DNA of 64,000 nucleotides, from NCBI GenBank assembly GCA_965644295.1, contig CBFFRP010000079.1:124001-188000 (forward strand). The letters run 5' to 3'. This document shows positions 34,583 through 45,408 of this stretch, in pieces. Under the pieces are notes generated by a model that made no database searches, was not told the origin of the DNA, and saw only the letters and a list, made by a program, of their open reading frames with translations. The first letter of the stretch is position 1, and each line of letters opens with the position of its first letter. The translations under genes were made by a program, and so were the position numbers. The DNA is from Paraphysomonas bandaiensis (Eukaryota > Chrysophyceae).

Positions 34583-34637
34583 CTTTCCTTCTTAATGTAT
34601 AGTACGACTGCTCTTAAGGCTTATATAGAGATATGTG

Positions 34638-34881
34638 TGTATCTATGTGTATGTATGTATGTATGTATGTATGTATGTATCTATGTGTATGTATGTATGT
34701 ATGTATGTATGTATGTATGTATGTATGTATGTATGTATGTATGTATGTATGTATGTATGTATGTATGTATGTATGTATGTATGTATGTATGTATGTATGT
34801 ATGTATGTATGTATGTATGTATGTATGTATGTATGTATGTATGTATGTCTAGATGTATGTATGTATGTATGTATGTATGGA
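34638..34881. repeat. (TATG)n tetranucleotide array
   Basis: About 244 bp of TATG repeats, interrupted at 34679-34687 and 34848-34855. It begins about 56 bp upstream of the ARM gene start codon. Confidence 0.97.
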
Positions 34882-34930
34882 CTGCATATGTGAAACTCTG
34901 TGGGTTTTTTCCTCATCTAGAAACCCCACC

Positions 34931-35023
34931 TGTGAAAGGAAATGTTTCACATATGCCTCGAATACGGATGAATATATAGTAGATAATCATATTCCATCCA
35001 TATGTGAAATATTTCCTTTCACA
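34931..35023. repeat. 25-bp inverted repeat (hairpin)
   Basis: TGTGAAAGGAAATGTTTCAC continues to ATATG at 34955. The reverse complement, with one mismatch in 25, lies at 34999-35023. The loop is 43 nt. Related CATATGTGAAACT/AGTTTCACATATG pieces flank it at 34886 and at 37100, beside another TATG array. Confidence 0.9.
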
Positions 35024-35177
35024 GAAAAATCGGCACTTTTTTATGAGGAAACTACAACTTTATAGGGAAATAGCCACTTTATTAGTTGTAAAACACTGTT
35101 AGAATACTCTACTATTCTCCTTGAACGTCACAGCCGTTAGTGGCATATATCAATATTCGACCATACTTACTGCAAAC

Positions 35178-36000
35178 ATGAGTGAGACAGATTCAGACAG
35201 GGAGGAAGCGTTGCTTCAATAGTGAAGAGGAAGTGGCCGTGTACGCCGACAGCCGGTTGTGTCTGTTGACTCCAATGCTGATAATGTATCTGACTATAAG
35301 AATTAACGAACAAAAGGAGGAATGAAAGCAGCATACAAGAAAAAGGTTGGCCATATTGTAGCGTGGTGTATAAAAGCGTACCCTGAAGCTCTGATGATGA
35401 TGAAAATTTGAAGATTCTATTCCCGAAAGACATCTGTCTTGAGTACTTCGGCCATCTGTTCACACCGGCTCACGTAGGAGCGAAAGAGGGAAGCTAAGGG
35501 CCCCAGATGACATTCCAGAAAGTGAATCTGACCCCCCTAGTAGATCCCACATTAAGGGATATAGAAGCCCTATAGTCTACTTATATACCTTAAGAAATAT
35601 GAAGCTGGACGTGGATGTAATCTTAGACTTAGAACTAAGCCAGGCGATAGATGGCTATGAGAAAGACATGAGAACTCATGAAACCAGAAGTGGGTAAAAG
35701 TCCGTTTAAAATGAATGGCTATAAAATTTTAGCGACGAATATGATGTTGATGGTTCCCTGTGCTATTGCAGGCAGTTGGTCCTATATCTTGTTCATGTGG
35801 GCATATTTTGTACTGATGTGGAATATAATGAGTAGATCTGATTCAGTAGCTTGATTGATGTTTGAATATTTTGACTGGAGAGGTGATGCAATGCTTGTTC
35901 AAGAGCAAGGAGACACAAACTGGACAAAAAGACTAGTAATGAAACATTCTCTAGTGCGCTGGATATAATTTTGAATCATATCGTAAGTGTTCATAAGTTA
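35178..36000 (+). pseudogene. Decayed tyrosine-recombinase (Crypton/DIRS-like) ORF
   Basis: A broken reading frame with many stops and shifts. It begins MSETDSDREEA. It preserves in order a KILFPKDICLEYFGHLF block, a 'LRAPDDIPESESDPPSRS' piece, KMNGYKILATNMMLMVP, and WAYFVLMWNIMSRSDSVA followed by FDWRGDAMLVQEQGDTNW. This W-N-(L/I)-M-x-R-S-D-S segment, followed by a D-W-x-x-D stretch, is typical of tyrosine-recombinase-like proteins scattered through oomycete and diatom genomes; that parallel is from memory, not a search. The catalytic Arg of the RSDS segment is kept, but the gene is clearly dead. No terminal repeats were found. Confidence 0.6.
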
Positions 36001-37120
36001 AAGCAGATGGATAGAGTTTCGTACGGTAGCTTGTACAATGCAATCTGCAAGTTGAAATGTGTATGGAATGATATATGTCACTTATTTAAATTTAAGCAGT
36101 AGAAATCAAAGAACTCTTGACAAACAGCTCTATAAGGCTGACAAATATGTATATATGTTGTCAGTGGATATGTTATGACATTATGTGATATACGATATAC
36201 TTACATCTACATCGGCACCTTCATCTTGATGAAGGATTAGTAGACAGCTCTACATTACAGTGTCTGATAAACACTGATGCTAATATATGATATAAGTTGT
36301 AAGTAAGTGGTAAGTGGATACGTATGCTATAGCATTATGTAATATACGATATACATCCATCTCTTATCTACGACAGCACCTTCATCTTGATGAATGATAT
36401 ATGTAAACCTCAGTCATATTTACAGGACACAACAGATCATTACGAATGATACAGCATTAGGAGTCATATGGTCGACAGGCTCTTCACTGGTTGGGTCGTA
36501 AGAGGCGTCCCTATACCACATACATACACTCCCACCACCCCCACAACTCATCCACACTCTCATATTACTCATATGCCATCCTTATAGAGGAAGCCCTCAT
36601 ATGGATGATCACCACCAGCTGCACTAACAACAGCGTCACAGTCTTCTAACGGATACTATGCTTCCACAGCACCATTAATGCAGATACACCATATAAAATA
36701 ACATACTCAGAAGCGCATTAGTGGCGAAGGCTTCTGGTACAGTTATATGACTATTCAGGGTGCTCCATGCGGTCTATGCATGTATATGTGTGTGGGTGTT
36801 CTGTATGTATGTGTGTGTATCTGCTGCGGTATTATTCATATGATCATACGAGTCTCTCTCCTCATGAGGAGCACACACCACTAAACACCCCTATGACTAC
36901 ACACTGTTGATAGTCCTCACTCGTGTCTGTGAGTAGAGGCAGCAGCAGAGCCTCTGAATCATGTACTCATATATGCATATATCCATATCACATTCACTTC
37001 GAAGTCACCCAGAGATATACACTCATATACGCACACGTATACCTATGTATACCATATACACAGTATACAGAGAATACGTTGATTCACAGTTGTAGTAAAA
37101 AGTTTCACATATGCACTCAT

Positions 37121-37121
<1 letters not shown>
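36001..37121. other. Intergenic region with a duplicated ~85 bp segment
   Basis: 36162-36238 and 36312-36400 are diverged direct copies (shared ATATACGATATAC and GCACCTTCATCTTGATGAA). No gene is supported in the rest. Confidence 0.6.
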
Positions 37122-37152
<31 letters not shown>

Positions 37153-37650
37153 TGTATGTATGTATGTATGTATGTATGTATGTATGTATGTATGTATGTA
37201 TGTATGTATGTATGTATGTATGTATGTATGTATTTATGTATGTATGTATGTATGTATGTATGTATGTATGTATGTATGTATGTATGTATGTATGTATGTA
37301 TGTATGTATGTATGTATGTATGTATGTATGTATGTATGTATGTATGTATGTATGTATGTATGTATGTATGTATGTATGTATGTATGTATGTATGTATGTA
37401 TGTGTGTATGTATGTATGTATGTGTGTATGTATGTATGTATGTATGTATGTATGTATGTATGTATGTATGTATGTATGTATGTATGTATGTATGTATGTA
37501 TGTATGTATGTATGTATGTATGTATGTATGTATGTATGTATGTATGTATGTATGTATGTATGTATGTATGTATGTATGTATGTATGTATGTATGTATGTA
37601 TGTATGTATGTATGTATGTATGTATGTATGTATGTATGTATGTATGTATG
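37122..37650. repeat. (TATG)n tetranucleotide array
   Basis: About 529 bp of TATG repeats with three single-base variants (TATT near 37231, TGTG near 37403 and 37423). It sits upstream of the CobW gene (start 38119). Confidence 0.97.
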
Positions 37651-38118
37651 GGGAGATCACCAACCCATTTATGGCAGATAGAGAGTTTCTAAGACCAAAA
37701 AATAGTGGAATATTGTACTCTAAATTTCAAAAACTTCATATTTTTACAGAAAATTGGGAATATTTTGATGAATAAAATTTTGTAGAAATTTTTTCTTATT
37801 TGAAGAAAAGAAGAATGAGAACAAACTCATATCTGACGAATCAAATCTATATTATGAACTATATCATTATTCTATTGGCTTATAATTTCATGTTGTAAAC
37901 AATGGGGAAATACAGCGAATCAAAGCACTTATATGAAATATATTCATGTATGATTGGATATAAAATAGCTGGCATGGAGATGGTTAGAGCCTCATATATA
38001 TACACACACAGCAGAGCTAACTATATATACACATACACACATACATACACACATAGCACTCTAGTAATCACACTATCCAGTAGGTATCATAATACCCTAT
38101 ACAAAACACTCTTTAATC
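37651..38118. other. 5' flank of the CobW gene
   Basis: AT-rich sequence with short AC/TA tracts at 38000-38060. No gene is supported. Confidence 0.55.
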
Positions 38119-39602
38119 ATGCCAAAACGATCTCAATTACCTTCCTCTAACCCTCCAGATATCCCTGTAACGGTCTTATCAGGGTTCTTAGGCGCAGGTA
38201 TGATATATACACATATATATACACATATCACATATACTCTATAGGGAAAACTACAATACTAAATAATGTATTAAATAATATGGAAGGAAAACGTGTTGCT
38301 GTAATTGTTAATGATATGAGTGAGATTAATATTGATGCCATGCTAGTGACACGAACAACAGAGAAGATGATTGAGTTATCGAATGGTTGTATATGTTGTA
38401 CACTACGTGAAGATTTATTGAATCAATTAATGGATCTTGGTGAGAAAGCAACATGTGATTATATTATGATAGAGAGTACTGGTATTGCAGAACCATTACA
38501 TATTGCTGAAACATTTGCATATGCAGATGAAACTAAAAAGAGTTCAGCTGGTAGTAGAGTGGTTCGACTTGATACCATGGTAACTGTTGTAGACTTGCAA
38601 ACTTTTTTCCTTCACTTTAATGACACGGATAAAAACTACAATATGCCTGGTGCTGATGGTAGTGTTCCTTGTGATGTCCCCTCTGATGAAGACCGCACTC
38701 TCTCGCACCTCCTCATTGACCAAGTTCAGTTTGCTGACATCGTTATCCTTAACAAATGCGATCTAGTTAGTTCTCAGGAAGCAATGGATGTAGAGGGCGT
38801 TGTGAAGGACCTTAACCCTCATGCCCGCATTATTCGGTCATCGTATGGAAGCAATATACCCACATCTGACGTTGTGGCCACTGGGCTCTTCTCTTTTGAG
38901 AAGGCGGAACGTAATGCTCAGTGGCTACAGGAGGAATGGGGTTCGGGTGCAGTTGTACCAGAGACAGAGGAATATGGCATTTCTAGTCGTTCGTTTCAGT
39001 CGTACGACAGACCGTTTCACCCTGAGAGACTGTACAATTTTTATGCGTCTCGTGTACTGTCTCGATCCAAAGCGTCCACTCTCACCAAGTCTACCAAAGG
39101 TACTTCGAGTTGTCGTCTTCTCCGCTCTAAAGGTTTCCTTTGGTTGGCCACTAGTCATAATAGATTCTGCACCCTGCATCATACTGGCGGCTCATTTGCA
39201 CTGAAGCACGGTAACAAATGGTGGGCCGAAGTGGCCCCAAGCGAAAGGCCAAACAGCGAGGAGTTTGAAGCAGAGGTTGGCGTGCGAATCAAATCCTCAA
39301 AGTACGGCGACAGAGGTAGTACCGTGGTGCTTATTGGCCAGCACATGATGGAGGCGGACTGGAAGAAATGTTTAGCTGACTTGGATGCTTGCCTTCTGTC
39401 CGACAAAGAGATGGTTCTAGGGCCTTCTAAGTGGAAGTCCTTCACGGACCCGTTTGCAGCAAACAACGCTGGAGCTGAAGAACAACAGCAGAAAAAGAGT
39501 GGTAAGAAGAGAAAATCAGAAGCAGAGTTGCTCTGTGAGGACAGTCAAAGCATGGGGTTGACATCTGCCCATGGGAGAAAGTTACGAGCTCGTCAATCGT
39601 GA
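38119..39602 (+). CDS. CobW/COG0523 GTPase (ZNG1-type zinc metallochaperone)
   Basis: Two exons, 38119-38197 and 38245-39602, with a 47-nt intron that splits the P-loop; 478 residues. The Walker A motif reads GFLGAGKTT (22-30) after splicing. The family's metal-binding CxCC motif is Cys75-x-Cys77-Cys78 (NGCICCTL). ESTGIAEP and the guanine-specificity NKCDL follow in the normal order. The C-terminal CobW_C domain (about 315-430) is present, from FHPERLYNF to VVLIGQHM. A Lys-rich tail (KSGKKRKSE) could act as a nuclear signal. COG0523 GTPases insert or deliver metals such as zinc or cobalt to client proteins. Eukaryotic ZNG1/CBWD serves methionine aminopeptidase, but this longer protein may be a different branch of the family. 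Confidence 0.92.
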
Positions 39603-40016
39603 AGTTCCGTTAGGAAATGATGTTTATTTATAGCGTGCTTGTAGAAACTAGTAATTAAGATATTAACAGCAATATACGTTTAACGTGCGAAGTGAGCGAA
39701 GGTATTTTACCGAAAATCAGAAAGGTTGTATACATTTTAGTCTTAGTTCACAGGTTACACAGAAATGTGGTGCCACAGCATCTATGTGGAATTATATACC
39801 CCTCATACCAGCCCTCTCTAAGTGTTTGAGCGGCTGATTGATTGCTGTGCAAACTTTGGACTGATTCGTGGTAACTTTATCATTCATCACTATTTTTCCA
39901 TAAAATGTTGGTGTTATCCACCTTGGTAGTTGAGACTAAATTATTCATTATTCACGATGCACAATAAACACCTCGTCTACAAAAGTACAAACATTTAACA
40001 GTAGCCACACACGCAC
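39603..40016. other. Convergent spacer
   Basis: About 410 bp between the CobW and sorting-nexin-like 3' ends; nothing recognised. Confidence 0.6.
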
Positions 40017-43000
40017 TCAATCACCCAAAAGCATCAAATTTCTTCGACTAGATTTCTGTGTGACCATAGGAGCCGGTCGTGTGACGGGAGGAGGAGGGGA
40101 CACTGACTTTGCCTCACTGATGCCGTCTCCATCTTCTTCCTCCTCATAGTCTTCTTCCGCATCGCCATCTTGAGAGTTGTTCATCTCGTCTTCACGGCGG
40201 TTCCACTCTTCAATCGCTGTGTGGGTGTCACGAAGAAGTGGCATACGTGATATCAAAAGGCACATCCTAGCAAGATTCGTTGCAACTGAATCCTCTTCAT
40301 CTAGTGTATTCCCACCTTCTCCATCCACACCCGCAGCTTTCAGGAACTTCAAATAATTATCCGCAAATATCTGCGCAAGATTTCAATAAAATATGGGTAT
40401 AAAACAACAATCACGCAGCTTATTATACGTTGTGCTTCCTAGATAAACTACGATAAAAAAAATAAACTATTGAGCACTTGTGTGGTACAAATCACAAATG
40501 CTAATACTAGTACCTCTTTCATTTCTCGTCTCCACCCGCTCGACTTGCCCCCTCCATCTCCAACACCCAGTAAAGGGTCGTGGAAGTCGTTTCCACACTG
40601 ATCTAAGATAGTGATTACGTCCCCATCATCGCTCATGATACTTCCATCCGATGCAGACGTGAGTAATTTACGCTGAAGATAAATTGCAAACTCCATTGAG
40701 AGAGTCTGTCACAAAGAAAAATTATTTTTCAGGCAAAACTGTCAATCGTGCAACGAAAATGTATACAAGAACTCGCAAAGCAGTTGTAGAGCACGAATTG
40801 TGCCATAAAAGCATGAAGTATCCATATGGGAACATGCTACAGACAAAGACAATGTAGCATGCGTAATAAAAATACAAAGGCCAACCTGTGTATCTTCCAG
40901 CTCCGCCAGCGACCTCTTTATATAGCTGTAGGCGGCAGATGTTTCATCCACAGCTTGTGCACTTAGAGTTCTCGCTCGTTCTGCCACCGTCATCGCGGTC
41001 TGACGGCAAGCTTAGTGTACGAGGACATTTAACCACCACACACACAAGAGTACACACATCAAAATATATACACAACGGCACTACAATTGCATGTGACAAC
41101 TACATCGTAGCCATCATTCGGTTGCATGGGCAATAGCAAGATGATTTGCGGAAACACCGTCAACGCACCTTGAGCTTCGTGTGCACTAAGTATTCAGGCT
41201 TCCCAGCACTTAGTACCCCCCTCATCTTGGACACTGACTCCGACTTCCCCACTAACTTCTTCAGTTCGAGTGTGTTCTTTGCCGCTAACGTTTGTTCCTG
41301 GGCTGCCCCAGTTACATGTCCCGCCCCTTCCTCCACAATTACCCGGCATTCCGCAACCAGTTTTCTGATTGTTGTTACATCCTGCTTCAGTTCCGTAATC
41401 TTTGCTTTTGATGGAGATAAAGTAAAATCATCTTTCCATCTGGATGTCCCAAACCCCTTCGGAATCTTCGCCATTATTGTTTTCGCGTGCTTGCGATGTT
41501 TAACGCATTGTTCCTTCAGATCGAGAATACATTTACAGTGATGCTCTGCTCTCGCCTCTGCTTCCAGAGCCTTTACCACATGTTTAGCTCTTCTTTCCAG
41601 CTCTGCATTCAGCTCAAGTGATTCCCATAGTTCATAGTGATCACTTTCAACTACATCGTATAGGCGTGTCCCTAAGATGAATAGAGCATGTTGTTTCTCT
41701 TCCTCCTGATCTATGACATCCATAATGGATATCATTTGCTCTGTTGTTATGCGAATCTTTTGAAAACTAGCGTCTAGTTTCTGCATTCGTTCCATTCGCA
41801 CGACACGGTCAGACTTACGAGATAGCCTCGAACGAGCACGAACGGCCAGCCAACGGGCAAGGGCTGAAGCCGATAGTGCTTCATATCCCGCCAATTGGGA
41901 TGGAAAGGGTTTACTGAGCTCATCAGCGGTGCTGACGTACTCGCAGTGCTGTATCTTTGCTTCGTCAGACTGTGGGGCAGCGGAAGGTCTGTTGTTACCT
42001 TCTCTAGCATCCTGTTCGCGTTGTTTTTCTTCCATCCGACGTCGTTCCCATGCTTGAGACAGAGCATTGATCTTGTCATTAAGACCTAGTATGGCGTCAG
42101 AGCCAGTGTCATAAAAAGACGAGATACGAGATGAATTTGGTCTGCTCATAGAGCCCGACATAGACATCGAGTTTTCTAAGTTGCTGGCTGAATTATCAGC
42201 TGAGCCTTTCCGTATGGCAGCCACAAGTGAAGCAAGAGAAAACTGAGCAAAAGCATTCAGACCAGTACGTGCCTCCCTTTTATCTTTGAGTATGTCAGAT
42301 ATAGATGATAGTGCGTCCTTAATCCTCGTCATTGATGCATCAATAGAGGCACGTACAGAATCTCCAGGATCGCCTTCCTTTTCACTTGACGATTTGGGGG
42401 AATTGGTCGCTAAATTCCAATGCAATCGCTTTCGAGGTTTTTCTGCTATCTGACTGAGCCTGGCGTGTATGGAGCCATCTAGAACAAAAGTACACGAGTC
42501 ATTAAACCTTTTGATCATGCTTGCCATACAAAAAATTCACCGCACTCACTCATCTACGCAGTTCAAAATATGACCCCACAATGTAACAGGAATAGTATAT
42601 CGCGTGGAACACATCAACTTCTACATGCATGACGTGAAAGTACCTGATCCCAGTGCTGTGACTGAGGCTCTTGCTGCTCTGACAGGATACATAGAACACC
42701 TCTGTCGCTGCTCGAAAAATCCATATGCACTATCATCTTCCCTGTCCTCATCACTATCTGTCTCCTCATCTAACGTCTCTTGGGAAGCGGCCTCAGTGTC
42801 GAAGCCACTGTAGGCACTTTGAACTTCACCCTACGTATATAATCAGCAGGCATGAATTATAGTGTAGAAGTATACCGGATGATGGTCTTCAGTGTTATCT
42901 GCGCTGGTTACTGACCAAATCCGAAGAAGGGATCCAATGGGAGTAAACGGCGACACTGAGAACTCTCCGCGCTTGACTGACAAAAGAAAACAATTAATTC

Positions 43001-44818
43001 CATCAGATGTTCTTTTTCGTTCACGACATACCGGCATCAGCAATTTCATCGTCGGAGGGCTCTTTGTCTTCCTCCACCTGAATATCGGGGAACACAGGGC
43101 ATACGCGGGGTTCTGTAGTCTCGCCACGCCTATACAGATAGTCCGCCTCCAACAATGGAGTGGGTGGGAATGGTTCCACCACAGACCCATTCACCACCAC
43201 GCTCCACGCAGGCTTTGCTGAAGTAGATTCCTCGCAAGAGTCACTCGGCCCTAAATTTTCATTGACATTTTCAGAATTTGTATCTGGGTCCGTTGCGTTG
43301 CACAGGATAGGGGTTGAGACATTGTGTTGACTGGTGGTTGGTGACACATCTATTTTCACTTTATCAGTCCGGAGGAAAAAAATTAAAGGTGCCAAGGCAT
43401 CCAAAAGAGTAGTTGTTTGTGTATTACCGCCACTGAAGCCCTTATCGCCAACATCAATGCCCATCCCACCCCCTACGAAGTCACCCATATCACTACCACC
43501 GAACATTCCTTCAAAAGAAAACTCCATATTATCCGCACTTGAGCTACGCGCAGAATGGGTAGGATACGATACGTCCCCAGCCAAATTCACACCAGCAGAA
43601 TGTGCTCCGTGCATGTACATGTCATCCCGAGAGAAACCGGTTGTAGGAGCGTTCGATATGGGAAGGCAAAGGCCCCGACGAGGATCACGTAAGCCCGACA
43701 TGAAATCCTTTAGAGCATTAAAGCGGTATTCTAACCACCTGAGAGGAATATTAAATAGTAGTATTTGTGAGCAATATTCTGTCGATAGAGTATAACAATA
43801 ACGGGACGCGGTAATATTTCAAAACAGCAGGGATCTGCATATGATTTATCAAAAATTGATCACCTTTCTATGGTCCATCCCGGTGGCCGACTATTGGAAA
43901 TATCCGGTACTGCAGGGACACCACCAACCCCGACATACCGTTCAAGCGACTGTTGGAGTTTCATAAAGCATTTCTACGTACAGTCACAGATATTAGACAT
44001 ACGGCTATGACAGTGTACTGAATATAGTCTGTGAATAATGGCAGCAGTGCATACACAAAAAGAATACCTGTGTCTTGGCCACTATCCAGCACTCATCAGA
44101 CTCACTAGTTACAAGTGGATTAACATGAGGTGATGTCGCCTTCACCTAACATAGTATACAAGTGCCATTACATCACAACAAGTCCCAATACCAAAAATAA
44201 CAGCCACCACAAAATGATGAAAACAGTTTAGTTTTAACTGATAAAATTTAAGACAGTTATCACTTTGATTTCAGTCAAAAACTCAGAACACTCAAGGGTA
44301 TCATTGATAGCAAATCACAAAAACTACCTGTATGAAATATACAGTCACCATTTTATTCGCATGTTCAAAGGCTTTAAACCCAATAATATCAAAGGTGTGA
44401 GGCATGGGGCCAAGTTTCTGTGCATTGCGATCATAAATTTTCAAGTTCACTGAGATTCAACTTACTGATTCAATATGATGTTGAGCCGAATAATTTCTTT
44501 CTTGACGCTTTGAGTTTATATAATTAGCTGTAAGTCCACCTTTGTCTATAGGTCGTAGAATGATACTATTGACCTTTCCTATGCATCCATCTTTCCGCAC
44601 CACCCAAAAGATGTGATGTGAATTGTCCAATACAGTTACAACATCTGTGTGGTATGTGAGTGTAAATGTTAACTTGAGATTATCATCTCCATACCTCCAG
44701 AGTGCAATTTCAAATACTTGTCACAGAAGTTATCTGTGACAACATAGAGATGTTGTATGGGGTAGTGTATAGCCTTCCTCCTTGATTTCATGTACTTTGG
44801 ATCCATTAATGCACTCAT
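40017..44818 (-). CDS. SH3-PX-coiled-coil protein (sorting-nexin-like)
   Basis: Eleven exons on the minus strand: 44695-44818, 44466-44644, 44068-44145, 43864-43973, 43032-43738, 42912-42976, 42625-42830, 41169-42519, 40886-40999, 40514-40705 and 40017-40370; 1159 residues. An SH3 domain occupies about 15-70 (LYVVTDNFCDKYLKLHSGDV, IFWVVRKDGCIGKV). A PX-like domain covers about 110-200, with DECWIVAKTQKCFMKLQQSL, RPPGW and WLEYRFNALKDFMSGL joined across three introns. A long low-complexity middle follows. A helical region at about 730-1010 has the look of a BAR domain or long coiled coil. SH3-PX-BAR order is that of SNX9-type sorting nexins, which bind phosphoinositides and bend membranes in endocytosis. 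The exon 7/8 border is uncertain: donor 42624 (GTAGAAG) or 42633 (GTCATG) both fit. The BAR call is weaker than the SH3 and PX calls. Confidence 0.72.
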
Positions 44819-45408
44819 CCTACGGATACTTATACTATACGGGTGTTAATACACAGGGGGGTATATAGGGAGGTGTATAGGGGGGCGTACAGTGTATATA
44901 TAGGGGTAACTGACCTCTGGTGGAAACTATATAATAACTAGCCCACTGATAGGAGATGAAGACAGTGGACAGGTTACTTCCTACTGTGAAGTGACCAGAG
45001 ATATGAATGCAAATACACAGAGTGAACAGATCCCCACAAAGCTAGTAGTTATGATGTTAAGATGATATGATGTGAGTGTATAGACATATACATACATACA
45101 TGTATATGTATACAGTATGTATATGTATAGTAAACAACCTAAACTCATCCCATTTTACAGTATATTTCTAAAATACCTTAATTTATATACTTCGAATGAG
45201 CAGAATTTTATGAAATTGGGTATTTATAAGAAAAACCTTTCATCAAACTGAATAAAATATGGGTTTTAAGACCACTCTATATATAAATCCTATCCACAGT
45301 ATATGCGAGTATCTAGATATGGGAATGCATACTGCTGTGTACCTGCACTGCAAGTCAGTTGTATGCTACATGCATACATACATCATACATACACATACAT
45401 ACATATCT
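44819..45408. other. 5' flank of the sorting-nexin-like gene, G-rich and TA-rich
   Basis: 44859-44908 has four G-runs (6, 3, 6 and 4 Gs) separated by TA-rich spacers. 45085-45130 is a near-palindrome of TATG/TACA. No gene is supported. Confidence 0.5.

Noticed and set aside
33396-34595. Three long plus-strand frames over the minisatellite (repeats of TRPLHTYTYTGLSLS)
   Set aside because: Repeat artefact; the region is the first intron of the minus-strand ARM gene.
1061-37650. TATG arrays as internal telomere repeats
   Set aside because: The unit has no G-run like known telomere repeats, and the arrays occur in both orientations next to genes.
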